Source: a virus
IMG/VR virus record: IMGVR_UViG_3300025280_000136
Coordinates: 1 to 27,136 of that record
Strand: one strand, 5' to 3'
Length of the DNA stretch: 27,136 nucleotides
Shown: positions 1-5,496 of the stretch, piece by piece
Layout: every line of letters begins with the position of its first letter
How positions within the stretch are numbered: the stretch's first letter is position 1
Position numbers and translations under genes: made by a program
Notes under the pieces: generated by a model
Seen by the model: only the letters and a program-made list of their open reading frames with translations
The model's database searches: none
What the model was told of the DNA's origin: nothing

Positions 1-256
1 GCATCACTGTGACACAGCCAAGCACAATACCATAAACCATACCCTGCATTGATGGATCTACTGCTGCTGCAATACCATCAGAAAAGGCATTAGACCCTGT
101 TGCTCCCACTACTGCCCCCAAGAATGGGTTTGATTCTTTACCTAGTTTCTCAGCTAACCACCCTTCAAAGTCTACGCCGAAGTACATTCCAAAGAGTACG
201 ATGCCGTTATCCAACATACCAAACATCATACCATCTGGGATACAATCAAACATCAT
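1..256 (-). CDS. Partial small membrane protein, 3' end outside window
   Basis: Open frame of 85 codons running off the left edge with no stop. It starts at ATG 256, which overlaps the stop of the next gene upstream (ATGA, 253-256); GAGAG just upstream may serve as ribosome binding site. The visible N-terminus has a hydrophobic stretch at about residues 10-27 and a Gly/Ala-rich segment at about 45-60 (GAVVGATGSNAFSDGIAAAV), then a second hydrophobic run entering the edge. This looks like a small integral membrane protein with two or more helices. I do not recognise the family. The frame is stop-free and properly coupled to its neighbour, so it is likely real. Confidence 0.65.
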   Translation of the reverse strand, partial: MMFDCIPDGMMFGMLDNGIVLFGMYFGVDFEGWLAEKLGKESNPFLGAVVGATGSNAFSDGIAAAVDPSMQGMVYGIVLGCVTVM

Positions 257-432
257 TTTCTCTCGCTTATGATTTTAAGTTGATGACCCAAGAAAGGGAA
301 AATAGTCCTTTTACCATGCAATAATATCCAGTATCTCTCTTGATAACTCTGTGTAATCGAAGTCCTATCAATCCTCATAATCAGTCCATGTAAACCAACT
401 GTTGGGCATCTTACAAGATCACCGACTTTCAC
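253..432 (-). CDS. GDLV-family small protein (GTG start, 59 aa)
   Basis: Opens GTG AAA GTC GGT GAT, giving MKVGDLV, and ends LKIISERK, matching the family's conserved ends. The start lies in the last codons of the upstream gene: 14 shared bases (419-432) encode SESR-stop there and MKVGD here. The stop overlaps the next start by 4 nt. Between the ends lies a short alternating hydrophobic pattern (HGLIMRI, RYWILLHG) fitting a small beta-barrel. Function unknown. A GTG start and small size make it easy to miss, but the paralogue match makes it convincing. Confidence 0.75.
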   Translation of the reverse strand: MKVGDLVRCPTVGLHGLIMRIDRTSITQSYQERYWILLHGKRTIFPFLGHQLKIISERK

Positions 433-619
433 TAAGCACCTCCAGATTATCTTCCGCCGAATACACTGGTCCAGTCATCCCCTTCCACCAAATCAAACAG
501 TTCTTCCACTGAGGAAGGGGTCCAACCATTTCTGTTTCAAGGATTAATCCACAGCTGTACATAACGTCGCAGACATTTACCATCCCTTGCGGGTGCTTAA
601 CCAGATCACCTGTTTTCAC
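419..619 (-). CDS. GDLV-family small protein (GTG start, 66 aa)
   Basis: Begins MKTGDLVKH and ends NLEVLSESR. It overlaps both neighbours by 14 nt: its GTG sits in the SENR-stop of the upstream gene (606-619), and its own SESR-stop holds the next start (419-432). The middle has a strand (GLILETE) and a Trp-rich strand (CLIWWKGMTG). A Val-to-Thr change at residue 3 distinguishes it from most paralogues. Translation is probably coupled to the upstream gene, as there is no room for a separate leader. Function unknown. Confidence 0.78.
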   Translation of the reverse strand: MKTGDLVKHPQGMVNVCDVMYSCGLILETEMVGPLPQWKNCLIWWKGMTGPVYSAEDNLEVLSESR

Positions 620-803
620 TTATAACCTCGAAAGCAAAAGACGCCTCTTCTGATACATACGAATAACCTTTACAAAACCAAAGTATATCATATATGCGTA
701 TATCTTGACCTGGCGCACACGAATGAGGTCTATCAACTATATCTGTAATCAATCCGTGTTTTCCCTTTGTCCAGCCGTGTTTTACCAAGTCGCCGACTTT
801 CAT
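606..803 (-). CDS. GDLV-family small protein (65 aa)
   Basis: ATG start at 803 giving MKVGDLVKH, 4-nt overlap with the upstream stop. It ends FEVISENR-stop, whose bases also start the next gene. N-terminal MKVGDLVKH is nearly identical to the next gene downstream (MKTGDLVKH), so the two look like a recent tandem pair. The strand HGLITDIVDR and a Trp strand (IYDILWFCKG) follow the family layout. Function unknown. Confidence 0.8.
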   Translation of the reverse strand: MKVGDLVKHGWTKGKHGLITDIVDRPHSCAPGQDIRIYDILWFCKGYSYVSEEASFAFEVISENR

Positions 804-1066
804 TTCTTTTTTGATGCCTTATACATTTTGAGGTCACTTCTCTTGAAAAATCCTGGCTTGCTCCATCTCATTCTTTTCAAACCTTTATGTTTAGGACTGA
901 TCCATTGAACGACATAATAAGTTGCCTTGTCCCAATGATAATCACCCTTGTTTATCTCAGTAAGAAGCCCAACTAGTTTGCCGTCTTGCCAATCCCGGTG
1001 CCAGCGCCACATATTTTCAAGATTAGAACCGTACTGTGACAGTGTTACTAAGTCGCCTACTTTCAT
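800..1066 (-). CDS. GDLV-family small protein (88 aa)
   Basis: Starts MKVGDLVTLSQ at ATG 1066, 4-nt ATGA overlap with the upstream gene. It is longer than its neighbours, with a Trp/Asp-rich insert after the first strand (MWRWHRDWQDG) and the strands LVGLLTEI and YYVVQWI. The C-terminus is very basic and lacks LEVIS, ending KMYKASKKK, so it is a diverged member. The basic tail could contact nucleic acid, but this is only suggested by composition. Confidence 0.8.
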   Translation of the reverse strand: MKVGDLVTLSQYGSNLENMWRWHRDWQDGKLVGLLTEINKGDYHWDKATYYVVQWISPKHKGLKRMRWSKPGFFKRSDLKMYKASKKK

Positions 1067-1293
1067 TTTGCCTCCGATACTATTATTAAGTTTTCTGGTT
1101 GTTCACAGCAAACACTCTGCATATCTCCCCATTTTACTGGATAGACCTTAGCTTTGAGATCTTCCGATGAAAAAAAATCTTCAAGATCTTCTTCGCTGAA
1201 AGAATCCGCGAGGGGTTTGCCTTTTCCAATAACAATGCCTAAACTAGGTTCCTCGTCATTTTTGTATAAAACCAATGTTCCGATTTTCAACAT
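1063..1293 (-). CDS. GDLV-family small protein (MLKIGTLV start, 76 aa)
   Basis: Start placed at ATG 1293 because a perfect sigma-70 promoter (1300-1328) ends only 6 nt upstream. A longer frame beginning further upstream would have to be translated through the promoter. The protein opens MLKIGTLVLYK (GTLV in place of GDLV), has the strand SLGIVIGKG, an acidic insert at about residues 31-45 (EEDLEDFF), and ends LIIVSEAK. The predicted transcript would start at or within a base of the ATG, so this gene may be translated leaderless. Function unknown. Confidence 0.78.
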   Translation of the reverse strand: MLKIGTLVLYKNDEEPSLGIVIGKGKPLADSFSEEDLEDFFSSEDLKAKVYPVKWGDMQSVCCEQPENLIIVSEAK

Positions 1294-1299
1294 GCACCC

Positions 1300-1328
1300 A
1301 TTATAGCAAAGATCGAAGCGGTTGTCAA
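1300..1328 (-). promoter_or_regulatory. Sigma-70 promoter, TTGACA-N17-TATAAT
   Basis: On the minus strand, TTGACA (1323-1328), a 17-nt spacer and TATAAT (1300-1305): a full consensus match in both boxes. It lies between the genes ending at 1341 and starting at 1293. The spacer start resembles that of the promoter at 3332-3360 (both begin ACCG and contain TTCGAT). The start codon ATG is 6 nt past the -10 box. Confidence 0.85.
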
Positions 1329-1340
1329 GAAAAAAATTAT

Positions 1341-1565
1341 TCAACAATCTCCGGCACTTATAACTTCCAACCCGTCAATAGCGACCAAACGTGACCAGCC
1401 TGACGGACTGACAACGCGAACATGACTATAAGAAAACATAGTTTCTTTATCCTGATAGGGCTCGGCTCCGAGTTGCTTTTCCATATCGATGACCACAAAA
1501 AGATTATCATCAGGATAACCCTTCATGAGATCATCTTTCCAATAAACTAAGTCACCTACTTTCAT
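1341..1565 (-). CDS. GDLV-family small protein (74 aa)
   Basis: Start set at ATG 1565 (MKVGDLVYWKDD), 4 nt after the stop of a small upstream gene, rather than at the far upstream in-frame start that would run through that gene. It ends LEVISAGDC. The segment VRVVSPSGW and the ending (I)VSA align with the protein at 2003-2179 (VRVVEPETGW, IVSA), marking these two as a closer pair within the family. The promoter at 1300-1328 follows its stop. Function unknown. Confidence 0.8.
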   Translation of the reverse strand: MKVGDLVYWKDDLMKGYPDDNLFVVIDMEKQLGAEPYQDKETMFSYSHVRVVSPSGWSRLVAIDGLEVISAGDC

Positions 1566-1569
1566 CTTC

Positions 1570-1713
1570 TCAACAGGGGGTGGGTCCGCCCCAAATATTT
1601 TCTTTGCCATACATGGCCTCAAGCATTTCTTTGGCTGCGAAAAAATTAGGGGCCTGGACATAGACTTCTATGTGGCCAGAACCAATCTGTAATTTTGCTC
1701 TCCAGTTTTGCAT
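1570..1713 (-). CDS. Small conserved-looking phage protein (47 aa)
   Basis: ATG 1713 is preceded by a strong ribosome binding site (AAAGGAG, 7 nt upstream). The product begins MQNWRAKLQIG and ends GGPTPC. It has two short strands (WRAKLQIG, IEVYVQA) followed by a helix (FFAAKEMLEAMYG), a strand-strand-helix layout I associate with very small orphan proteins common in marine phages. It is not a GDLV-family member. It occupies a gap that would otherwise be covered only by an artificial extension of the downstream gene. Confidence 0.7.
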   Translation of the reverse strand: MQNWRAKLQIGSGHIEVYVQAPNFFAAKEMLEAMYGKENIWGGPTPC

Positions 1714-1725
1714 TTTATATCTCCT

Positions 1726-1941
1726 TTATAAAATAATCTCTAAACAAGTTGAAGGGTACCAACCTGATCTTGTGATGTAGCTAATTTTACGCCACCGAAC
1801 GTAATATACGTCTGATGGATTTCCCTGTATATTTTTAGGTGCAGCACTATTGTTTTTACCAGTATCAGTTATAATGCCTATGCCCAATAGATCTGTGTGA
1901 TCCGTGTTGTAAACATATTTTACTAAGTCGCCTATTTTCAT
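1726..1941 (-). CDS. GDLV-family small protein (71 aa)
   Basis: Begins MKIGDLVKYVY at ATG 1941, first gene after the promoter at 1953-1981, with only 11 nt between -10 box and ATG. Central strands are LGIGIITDTG and VYYVRWRKI; the end is truncated relative to relatives (CLEIIL instead of LEVISESR). The next gene begins 12 nt downstream with its own ribosome binding site, so the dual-coding junction is absent here. Function unknown. Confidence 0.8.
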   Translation of the reverse strand: MKIGDLVKYVYNTDHTDLLGIGIITDTGKNNSAAPKNIQGNPSDVYYVRWRKISYITRSGWYPSTCLEIIL

Positions 1942-1952
1942 CTTGTATATAC

Positions 1953-1981
1953 ATCATATCAAATATTTTGTTCGTTGTCAA
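1953..1981 (-). promoter_or_regulatory. Sigma-70 promoter, TTGACA-N17-TATGAT
   Basis: TTGACA (1976-1981), 17-nt spacer, TATGAT (1953-1958) on the minus strand, between the stop at 2003 and the ATG at 1941. Expected transcription start is about 4-5 nt before the ATG, leaving almost no leader. Confidence 0.8.
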
Positions 1982-2002
1982 GGAAAAAATTGCTTGACGT
2001 TT

Positions 2003-2179
2003 TCAGGCGCTTACAATATGTAACTCTTCTTCTCTTGCCCAATCTGTCCAGCCTGTCTCGGGTTCAACAACACGAACATCACAGTTGAGACTCGCCAATT
2101 CAATAACAACCATTGGTTTTTTACTTACAAACCCATGCAACAGTTCTGCTTTCCAACAAACTAAATCACCGACCTTCAC
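2003..2179 (-). CDS. GDLV-family small protein (GTG start, 58 aa)
   Basis: Translating from GTG 2179 gives MKVGDLVCWKAEL and a frame ending LHIVSA-stop. The first 14 nt lie inside the SEGR-stop of the upstream gene (2166-2179), the same junction seen at four other places. It is the shortest clear family member; VRVVEPETGW aligns with VRVVSPSGW in 1341-1565. The sequence after its stop carries the promoter for the next gene. Function unknown. Confidence 0.75.
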   Translation of the reverse strand: MKVGDLVCWKAELLHGFVSKKPMVVIELASLNCDVRVVEPETGWTDWAREEELHIVSA

Positions 2180-2351
2180 TTATGACCTCCACTTCTCTAT
2201 CAATACACCACGACGACCCATTTTCCGGGGTCATCCACACCACTAAATACCACGTATGGACGTCCTCTTTTCTAATCGTGGTAACAACGCCTTTCAGGCC
2301 ATTATGAATCGAGTCAGAATATCTTTTTACTACCAGATCACCTACTTTCAC
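2166..2351 (-). CDS. GDLV-family small protein (GTG start, 61 aa)
   Basis: GTG start at 2351 (MKVGDLVVKRY) inside the SESR-stop of the upstream gene, and an ending VEVISEGR-stop that contains the next start. It has the strands LKGVVTTI and WYLVVWMTPENG, a compact member with little insertion. Being flanked by dual-coding junctions on both sides, it is a clean example of the duplicated unit (about 172 nt from junction to junction). Confidence 0.8.
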   Translation of the reverse strand: MKVGDLVVKRYSDSIHNGLKGVVTTIRKEDVHTWYLVVWMTPENGSSWCIDREVEVISEGR

Positions 2352-2553
2352 TGATTACCTCTAGAGCGTCAGCACAAAGCGGGTGTCTATAGCCAAACTT
2401 AGGAAATAAGATGAAAAATGTACCAGGGTTGCGTTCCTTCTCCACTATTCCAATTTCTCCTTTAAGTGGCAAATTCAACATGATACAATGATCACTCTCA
2501 AGGTGAGAAACCTTTGGCTGCCAAATGCAACGAACTAAATCACCTACTTTCAT
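2338..2553 (-). CDS. GDLV-family small protein (71 aa)
   Basis: Start placed at ATG 2553 (MKVGDLVRCIW), not at an earlier in-frame start deep inside the upstream gene, because ATG 2553 falls at the usual 14-nt overlap (2540-2553) with NESR-stop. It ends ADALEVISESR. Central strands GEIGIVEKE and TFFILFPKFG. The upstream partner is not a GDLV gene, so the junction is shared with an unrelated gene. Function unknown. Confidence 0.8.
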   Translation of the reverse strand: MKVGDLVRCIWQPKVSHLESDHCIMLNLPLKGEIGIVEKERNPGTFFILFPKFGYRHPLCADALEVISESR

Positions 2554-2833
2554 TATCCCTCTCATCGTTTGCAATTCCAAGCATGGCATAACCACAAATA
2601 TCTCTCCACGGGCTTTCGCCAAATGCATCCTTCTTTGTGGCTAGTCTAAACAATTTATCAATAACTCTTGTAATCGCTAGAGCATCTCTGTATTGTTCAG
2701 GTTTTATGCCATCGGGGTAAAGAACTTTAAGAATCTCACATGATTGTCCAAAAGAATTGCCATAAGCCTTGTTCTTTTCTTGTACAAGTTTCCCAATTTC
2801 TAATCCAATCTCCTCATAATTATAATCTTTCAT
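2540..2833 (-). CDS. DUF1599/Nmad1-like nucleotide-associated protein
   Basis: 97 aa. Residues about 9-30 read IGLEIGKLVQEKNKAYGNSF, followed by a helix with ALAITRVIDKLFRLAT (about 68-83) and SPWRDICGYAMLGI. The K-N-(K/H)-x-Y-G-x-S helix and the later R-x-x-D-K-(L/Y)-x-R-L helix with a final D-x-x-x-Y-A helix are typical, from memory, of DUF1599 (nucleotide modification associated domain 1) in phages and bacteria, all-alpha and distantly like MazG. Role not established; handling of modified or non-canonical nucleotides is the usual guess. The C-terminus NESR-stop doubles as the start of the next GDLV gene. Confidence 0.7.
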   Translation of the reverse strand: MKDYNYEEIGLEIGKLVQEKNKAYGNSFGQSCEILKVLYPDGIKPEQYRDALAITRVIDKLFRLATKKDAFGESPWRDICGYAMLGIANDERDNESR

Positions 2834-3078
2834 TTATTACCTTTTGTTTTCGCAAGTATTTCTAATTCGTCATAAAATAGTGTTGCTTTAGTTCCATCAA
2901 GAAAAACAATCTTCAACCAGTGTTCTTCTGCTCCAAACTGATCGTATTTCTTAGAAGCGCCCTCCATAACAACATCGACAACAACACCAGTTATGTTTTT
3001 GTTTTCAGTCTCTCCTGGATAGTGAGATGTCTCTTTCATTTTAACCAAGTCGCCAATTTGTATTTTCTTACTCTTCAT
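2830..3078 (-). CDS. GDLV-family small protein (82 aa)
   Basis: Begins MKSKKIQIGDLVKMKE at ATG 3078, with three extra residues before the I-G-D-L-V core; 11-nt overlap with the upstream gene (NEE-stop). Strands: ITGVVVDVVME, HWLKIVFLDG, then ELEILAKTKGNK. The clear G-V-V-x-D-V strand and L-E-I-L end make it a confident member. It overlaps the next gene by 4 nt. Function unknown. Confidence 0.8.
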   Translation of the reverse strand: MKSKKIQIGDLVKMKETSHYPGETENKNITGVVVDVVMEGASKKYDQFGAEEHWLKIVFLDGTKATLFYDELEILAKTKGNK

Positions 3079-3307
3079 TCTCTACCGGCATAAGCCAGCT
3101 CTCTGCTAACTGCATTTTCTTCCCATTTCTAAATAAAACTGTAAATGACTCCATATAAGGAAGCTCCGGAAAATCTAAAATATCCCCCTCTATCCGCACC
3201 AATATCCCTGTACAGTCTCCCAACGTTTTCATGTAGATATCATCAAAAACATGTGAATATCTTGCTATCTTCTTTTGATTGACCTTTACCAAGTCACCGA
3301 CTTTCAT
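3068..3307 (-). CDS. GDLV-family small protein (79 aa)
   Basis: MKVGDLVKVNQKK from ATG 3307. An in-frame GTG at 3325 (adding MFGNRK) lies exactly 6 nt after the -10 box of the promoter at 3332-3360 and could be a leaderless start; I prefer 3307 because it aligns with the paralogues and has GGAAA upstream. Strands: CTGILVRIEG and SFTVLFRNGKKM. The last strand is diverged (SWLMPVENEE). First gene of the transcript that feeds the main array. Confidence 0.78.
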   Translation of the reverse strand: MKVGDLVKVNQKKIARYSHVFDDIYMKTLGDCTGILVRIEGDILDFPELPYMESFTVLFRNGKKMQLAESWLMPVENEE

Positions 3308-3331
3308 CTTTCGATTTCCAAACACGTTCCC

Positions 3332-3360
3332 ATCATAACATCAATCGAATCGGTTGTCAA
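3332..3360 (-). promoter_or_regulatory. Sigma-70 promoter, TTGACA-N17-TATGAT
   Basis: TTGACA (3355-3360), 17-nt spacer, TATGAT (3332-3337), minus strand, in the short gap between the stop at 3369 and the GDLV gene below. The spacer shares its first half with the promoter at 1300-1328, as if both were copied with the gene. Confidence 0.83.
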
Positions 3361-3368
3361 GAAAATAA

Positions 3369-3839
3369 TTATTTTTTCTTTTTCTTAGCTTTTTTTAGCT
3401 TTGTGTCTTTGCACATCTCTTTGGCTTCTTTTGAGCTTAGACTAGGTTTTCCCTTGAACTTCTTTCTGCTCTTCCCCGTCTGAGCACAAGCCCACTTTCT
3501 TTGCTTCTCGCTGTAGGCTTCGTCGAGTTCCTTGCTCTCTTTTAGATTAGCTAATTTCTTTACTTTCTTTGTTGATAATTTCAAATCACCTGATTTATAA
3601 CTGCCATCTGAATTGTATAACCCAACCAAACCCGAATCCTTTTTTCTTATTCTTATCAATCCGTTTGAAAGTTTTTCCACCGAATAGTCGTCAGCTTCCA
3701 CTTCTTCTTCGAGGTAAACTTCTCTTTTTTTTGAAAGTTCGTCCTTTGCCGGTTCGCCTTCGCCAAAACCTCTTTCTTCTAGAGATCTTTTAAGTGCCTC
3801 TTTAATAGTTTGTTTTAATTGTAACTCTGTTAACTTCAT
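3369..3839 (-). CDS. Basic protein with 'MKLTxxQLKQxIKE' N-terminal tag
   Basis: 156 aa. Residues 1-20 form an amphipathic helix (MKLTELQLKQTIKEALKRSL) very like the start of the protein at 7500-7724. A charged linker follows, then a small domain about 50-85 (LIRIRKKDSGLVGLYNSDG), and a C-terminal Lys-rich module starting AYSEKQRKWACAQTG with a second Cys (EMCKD), ending in a run of lysines. The WACAQ...EMC module looks like a small recurring phage domain, but I cannot name it. The shared tag may be a targeting or packaging sequence (inference). Basic composition fits nucleic-acid or virion association. Confidence 0.75.
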   Translation of the reverse strand: MKLTELQLKQTIKEALKRSLEERGFGEGEPAKDELSKKREVYLEEEVEADDYSVEKLSNGLIRIRKKDSGLVGLYNSDGSYKSGDLKLSTKKVKKLANLKESKELDEAYSEKQRKWACAQTGKSRKKFKGKPSLSSKEAKEMCKDTKLKKAKKKKK

Positions 3840-3847
3840 AATAGTAA

Positions 3848-4045
3848 CTAGTCACTTACTCCGGGTAATTGACGTTGCTTCTTCATTTTTACGTAGTCTC
3901 TTTCTCTTACAACCCAATCCTTTTCTTCGTCATAAGTTATGAGACGCGTACGAAGGCCAAAATCTTCGTAATCCTCAATCTGTTTTTCTTTATTTTTTTC
4001 TTTGTCTTTCAACCATTTGCCCTCAACCATATCGTAAATTTTCAT
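3848..4045 (-). CDS. Small charged hypothetical protein (65 aa)
   Basis: Start set at ATG 4045 (MKIYDMVEGKWLKD), where GGAG lies 9 nt upstream; an earlier in-frame ATG at 4060 would overlap the upstream gene more and has no such site. Highly charged (KDKEKNKEKQIEDYED), ending QLPGVSD. The N-terminal MKIYDMVEGKW and the strand TRLITYDEE loosely recall the protein at 6016-6249 (LIVYEEE). No domain recognised. It lies 8 nt upstream of the next start. Confidence 0.6.
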   Translation of the reverse strand: MKIYDMVEGKWLKDKEKNKEKQIEDYEDFGLRTRLITYDEEKDWVVRERDYVKMKKQRQLPGVSD

Positions 4046-4268
4046 AATTTGGATCTCCATGTCTGCTAACGATTATACATCTTTTTTTATACACCCAACA
4101 AAAACCATTTTCAGTCGTTTCCAAGGGAACAGGTGACTTTCCAACCCAGTGAATCTTAATCATTAAATCAAAATCTCCAGCGACTACTGCAAAGCCCGCA
4201 AGATAGTGCTTATGAAAATCCACTCTAGACCATCTGATTAAATCACCTATCGTTGGTTCAAGTATCAC
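4023..4268 (-). CDS. Diverged GDLV-family protein (GTG start, 81 aa)
   Basis: MILEPTIGDLIRWSRVD from GTG 4268, so the core I-G-D-L-I sits at residues 7-11. Strands AGFAVVAGDFDLMIKIHWVG and CIIVSRHG follow the family layout, with a C-terminal extension (DPNYENLRYG) instead of SESR. No convincing ribosome binding site is visible before the GTG, so the exact start is uncertain. Confidence 0.7.
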   Translation of the reverse strand: MILEPTIGDLIRWSRVDFHKHYLAGFAVVAGDFDLMIKIHWVGKSPVPLETTENGFCWVYKKRCIIVSRHGDPNYENLRYG

Positions 4269-4283
4269 ATAATAAATATAACA

Positions 4284-4337
4284 CTAATGTCGTCTTCTCC
4301 CCTGTCCTCTCGAATTCTTTTTCTTTTTAAGTAACAT
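4284..4337 (-). CDS. Very small basic peptide (17 aa), tentative
   Basis: ATG 4337 follows immediately after the stop of the tiny gene upstream and is preceded by GGAGG 7 nt away. The product is MLLKKKKNSRGQGRRRH, almost entirely Lys/Arg. Seventeen codons is at the limit of what can be called; support rests on the strong ribosome binding site and the absence of any other gene here. Could instead be a remnant or a non-coding gap. Confidence 0.35.
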   Translation of the reverse strand: MLLKKKKNSRGQGRRRH

Positions 4338-4415
4338 TTATTTCCTCCATGCCTCTATACACAATAATATAGTTATTAACCAGCATAAAGCCAGCAATGT
4401 TATAGACGGGCTCAT
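4338..4415 (-). CDS. Single-helix membrane micropeptide (25 aa), tentative
   Basis: ATG 4415, starting 6 nt after the stop at 4422. The peptide begins MSPSITLLALCWLITILLC and ends IEAWRK: one transmembrane helix of about 16-18 residues with a short charged tail. The nearest Shine-Dalgarno (AAGGAG) overlaps the end of the upstream gene and lies about 12 nt away, slightly far. Its last codons contain the GGAGG serving the next tiny frame. Small hydrophobic peptides like this are frequent in phages; function unknown. Confidence 0.45.
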   Translation of the reverse strand: MSPSITLLALCWLITILLCIEAWRK

Positions 4416-4421
4416 AACTGT

Positions 4422-4736
4422 TTAATACTCCTTGTTTGGTTTTTTATGTTTCTCTTTTTTTTCACCTTCTATGACTTTGAACCTTGATCTCCTTAGCGCA
4501 GCATCATCTTTATGCTGTTTGCCTTGCAGGTCGTCAACGAATTCTCCAAATTCTTTAACCCAATCCACTCGTTCTACTGCGTAAAGTAGAAAAGCCAATG
4601 TAAAACGAATATTGTCGCAAGCCTCTCCAACACCAATTGGAGCGTATATTTCTGGAGGAGCATCATCACGCAAAATGATAGCACCTTCTTTCTCTGTTAA
4701 TTTAATTTTTTCTTCGTCCATACTAAGCCATTTCAT
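4422..4736 (-). CDS. Hypothetical protein, mostly helical (104 aa)
   Basis: Start chosen at ATG 4736 (MKWLSMDEEKIKL), giving a 14-nt overlap with the upstream gene; a later ATG at 4721 is possible and a much longer frame would overlap by 50 nt. Features: an N-terminal strand region (GAIILRDDAPPEIYAP), a helix GEACDNIRFTLAFLLYAVE (about 53-71) and a Lys-rich tail (EKKEKHKKPNKEY). The pattern 'I(Y)xP' then a helix may be an all-alpha small phage protein. I do not recognise it. Confidence 0.65.
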   Translation of the reverse strand: MKWLSMDEEKIKLTEKEGAIILRDDAPPEIYAPIGVGEACDNIRFTLAFLLYAVERVDWVKEFGEFVDDLQGKQHKDDAALRRSRFKVIEGEKKEKHKKPNKEY

Positions 4737-4929
4737 ATCTATCTTCAACAATAAATCTTGACAGTTCTCCATTCAAACTCTTGCCGCCATTTCTGGGTAC
4801 CCACTGTAAACAAAACTTGTCCAGGCTAGAATCATCTGGGTGTTTTTTAATTTCTAATATAAATAAAAGCGGCGTTTTGGTGTACCTAAGATCATCTTTT
4901 CTGGGTTGTAATAAATCTCCAACTTTCAT
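4723..4929 (-). CDS. Diverged GDLV-family protein (68 aa)
   Basis: MKVGDLLQPRKDD from ATG 4929, then LLFILEIKK, FCLQWVPRNGG and a last strand RFIVEDRYEMA in place of LEVIS. It is the first gene after the promoter at 4936-4964, whose -10 box ends 6 nt before the ATG, with no ribosome binding site between: a likely leaderless gene. The stop overlaps the next gene by 14 nt. Confidence 0.78.
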   Translation of the reverse strand: MKVGDLLQPRKDDLRYTKTPLLFILEIKKHPDDSSLDKFCLQWVPRNGGKSLNGELSRFIVEDRYEMA

Positions 4930-4935
4930 ATTTTT

Positions 4936-4964
4936 ATAATACCATTTTCACTTTGATCTGTCAA
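4936..4964 (-). promoter_or_regulatory. Sigma-70 promoter, TTGACA-N17-TATTAT
   Basis: TTGACA (4959-4964), 17-nt spacer and TATTAT (4936-4941) on the minus strand. The -35 box lies within the last codons of the upstream gene (DRSK-stop). Only AAAAAT separates the -10 box from ATG 4929. Confidence 0.8.
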
Positions 4965-5247
4965 GTGTTTTTTTTGAAACAATTTCTAAACTGCCGGCGC
5001 TGTGGAGTAACCCTGCTGCAATCCAACCATCTTTTCTTATTGGCGGATAAGACAACGGAGATATATCAACTGTCTCTTTATCAATACTCCAATATATCTT
5101 AACCATTTCACCCTCTTCATTTGATTTTGGTATTTTACTTATTTCTGTTATGATTCCACACAGTTTTCTACCACCAGAACTTTTATAACAAACCAAGTCG
5201 CCAACTTCAAATTTATTTTTTCGCTCTTGACAAAATCCTGAGTTCAT
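4948..5247 (-). CDS. GDLV-family small protein (99 aa)
   Basis: Longest family member: N-terminal extension MNSGFCQERKNKF before E-V-G-D-L-V (about residues 14-19), then LCGIITEISK, MVKIYWSIDKE, a loop (SYPPIRKDGWIAAGLL) and GSLEIVSKK with a short tail. It overlaps the upstream gene by 35 nt; no alternative ATG, GTG or TTG lies closer to the GDLV core, so the extension is either real or the start is unusual. Confidence 0.72.
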   Translation of the reverse strand: MNSGFCQERKNKFEVGDLVCYKSSGGRKLCGIITEISKIPKSNEEGEMVKIYWSIDKETVDISPLSYPPIRKDGWIAAGLLHSAGSLEIVSKKTLDRSK

Positions 5248-5452
5248 CTAAGGTAGCAATCCATCTTTCTTGTCCATCAACGTATACTTTGTAACACATG
5301 TCACTCCTATTGTAGTTGTTAGAATAAACTGTAATTTCAAACTCTCCCAGATATACTGCTCTTTTCGGCAAATCTTGTGCCCATTTAAAATACGATGTTG
5401 CGTCTGAAATGTCAATAATCTCTACAAGATCGCCAATTTGTGGTGCTAACAA
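5213..5452 (-). CDS. GDLV-family small protein (TTG start, 79 aa)
   Basis: TTG start at 5452 with a good ribosome binding site (AGGAG, 7 nt upstream), giving MLAPQIGDLVEII. Strands: RAVYLGEFEITVYS, CYKVYVDGQERWIA and DELRILSRAKK, with the last matching the family end L-(E/R)-I-(L/V)-S. Preceded by a 44-nt gap without a convincing promoter. Function unknown. Confidence 0.76.
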   Translation of the reverse strand: MLAPQIGDLVEIIDISDATSYFKWAQDLPKRAVYLGEFEITVYSNNYNRSDMCYKVYVDGQERWIATLDELRILSRAKK

Positions 5453-5496
5453 TATAATCTCCTAATACTAATTAGAAGCTATAGCTTTTTTGCAAC

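Larger units (their letters stand above)
253..3307 (-). repeat. Array of paralogous GDLV small-protein genes
   Basis: Eleven paralogues lie here (2-432, 419-619, 606-803, 800-1066, 1063-1293, 1341-1565, 1726-1941, 2003-2179, 2166-2351, 2338-2553, 2830-3078 and 3068-3307, the first clipped to 253), with more at 4023-6068 and one at 13333-13575. Shared signature: (K)(V/I)G(D/T)LV at residues 2-7, a central hydrophobic G-(L/I)-(I/V)-x-(D/E)-I strand, often a Trp-containing strand, and a last strand near (L/F)E(V/I)(I/L)S. Lengths are 58-99 aa. The pattern suggests a one-domain SH3-like or KOW-like barrel; this is inference from strand pattern, not a database hit. The 5' ends are also conserved as DNA (RTGAAAGTNGGYGAYYTRG). 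Confidence 0.8.

Noticed and set aside
1293-1347. Longer start of the gene at 1063-1293, beginning MLNNFFLDNRF
   Set aside because: It would run through a perfect promoter and lacks similarity to paralogues; the start at 1293 matches the family.
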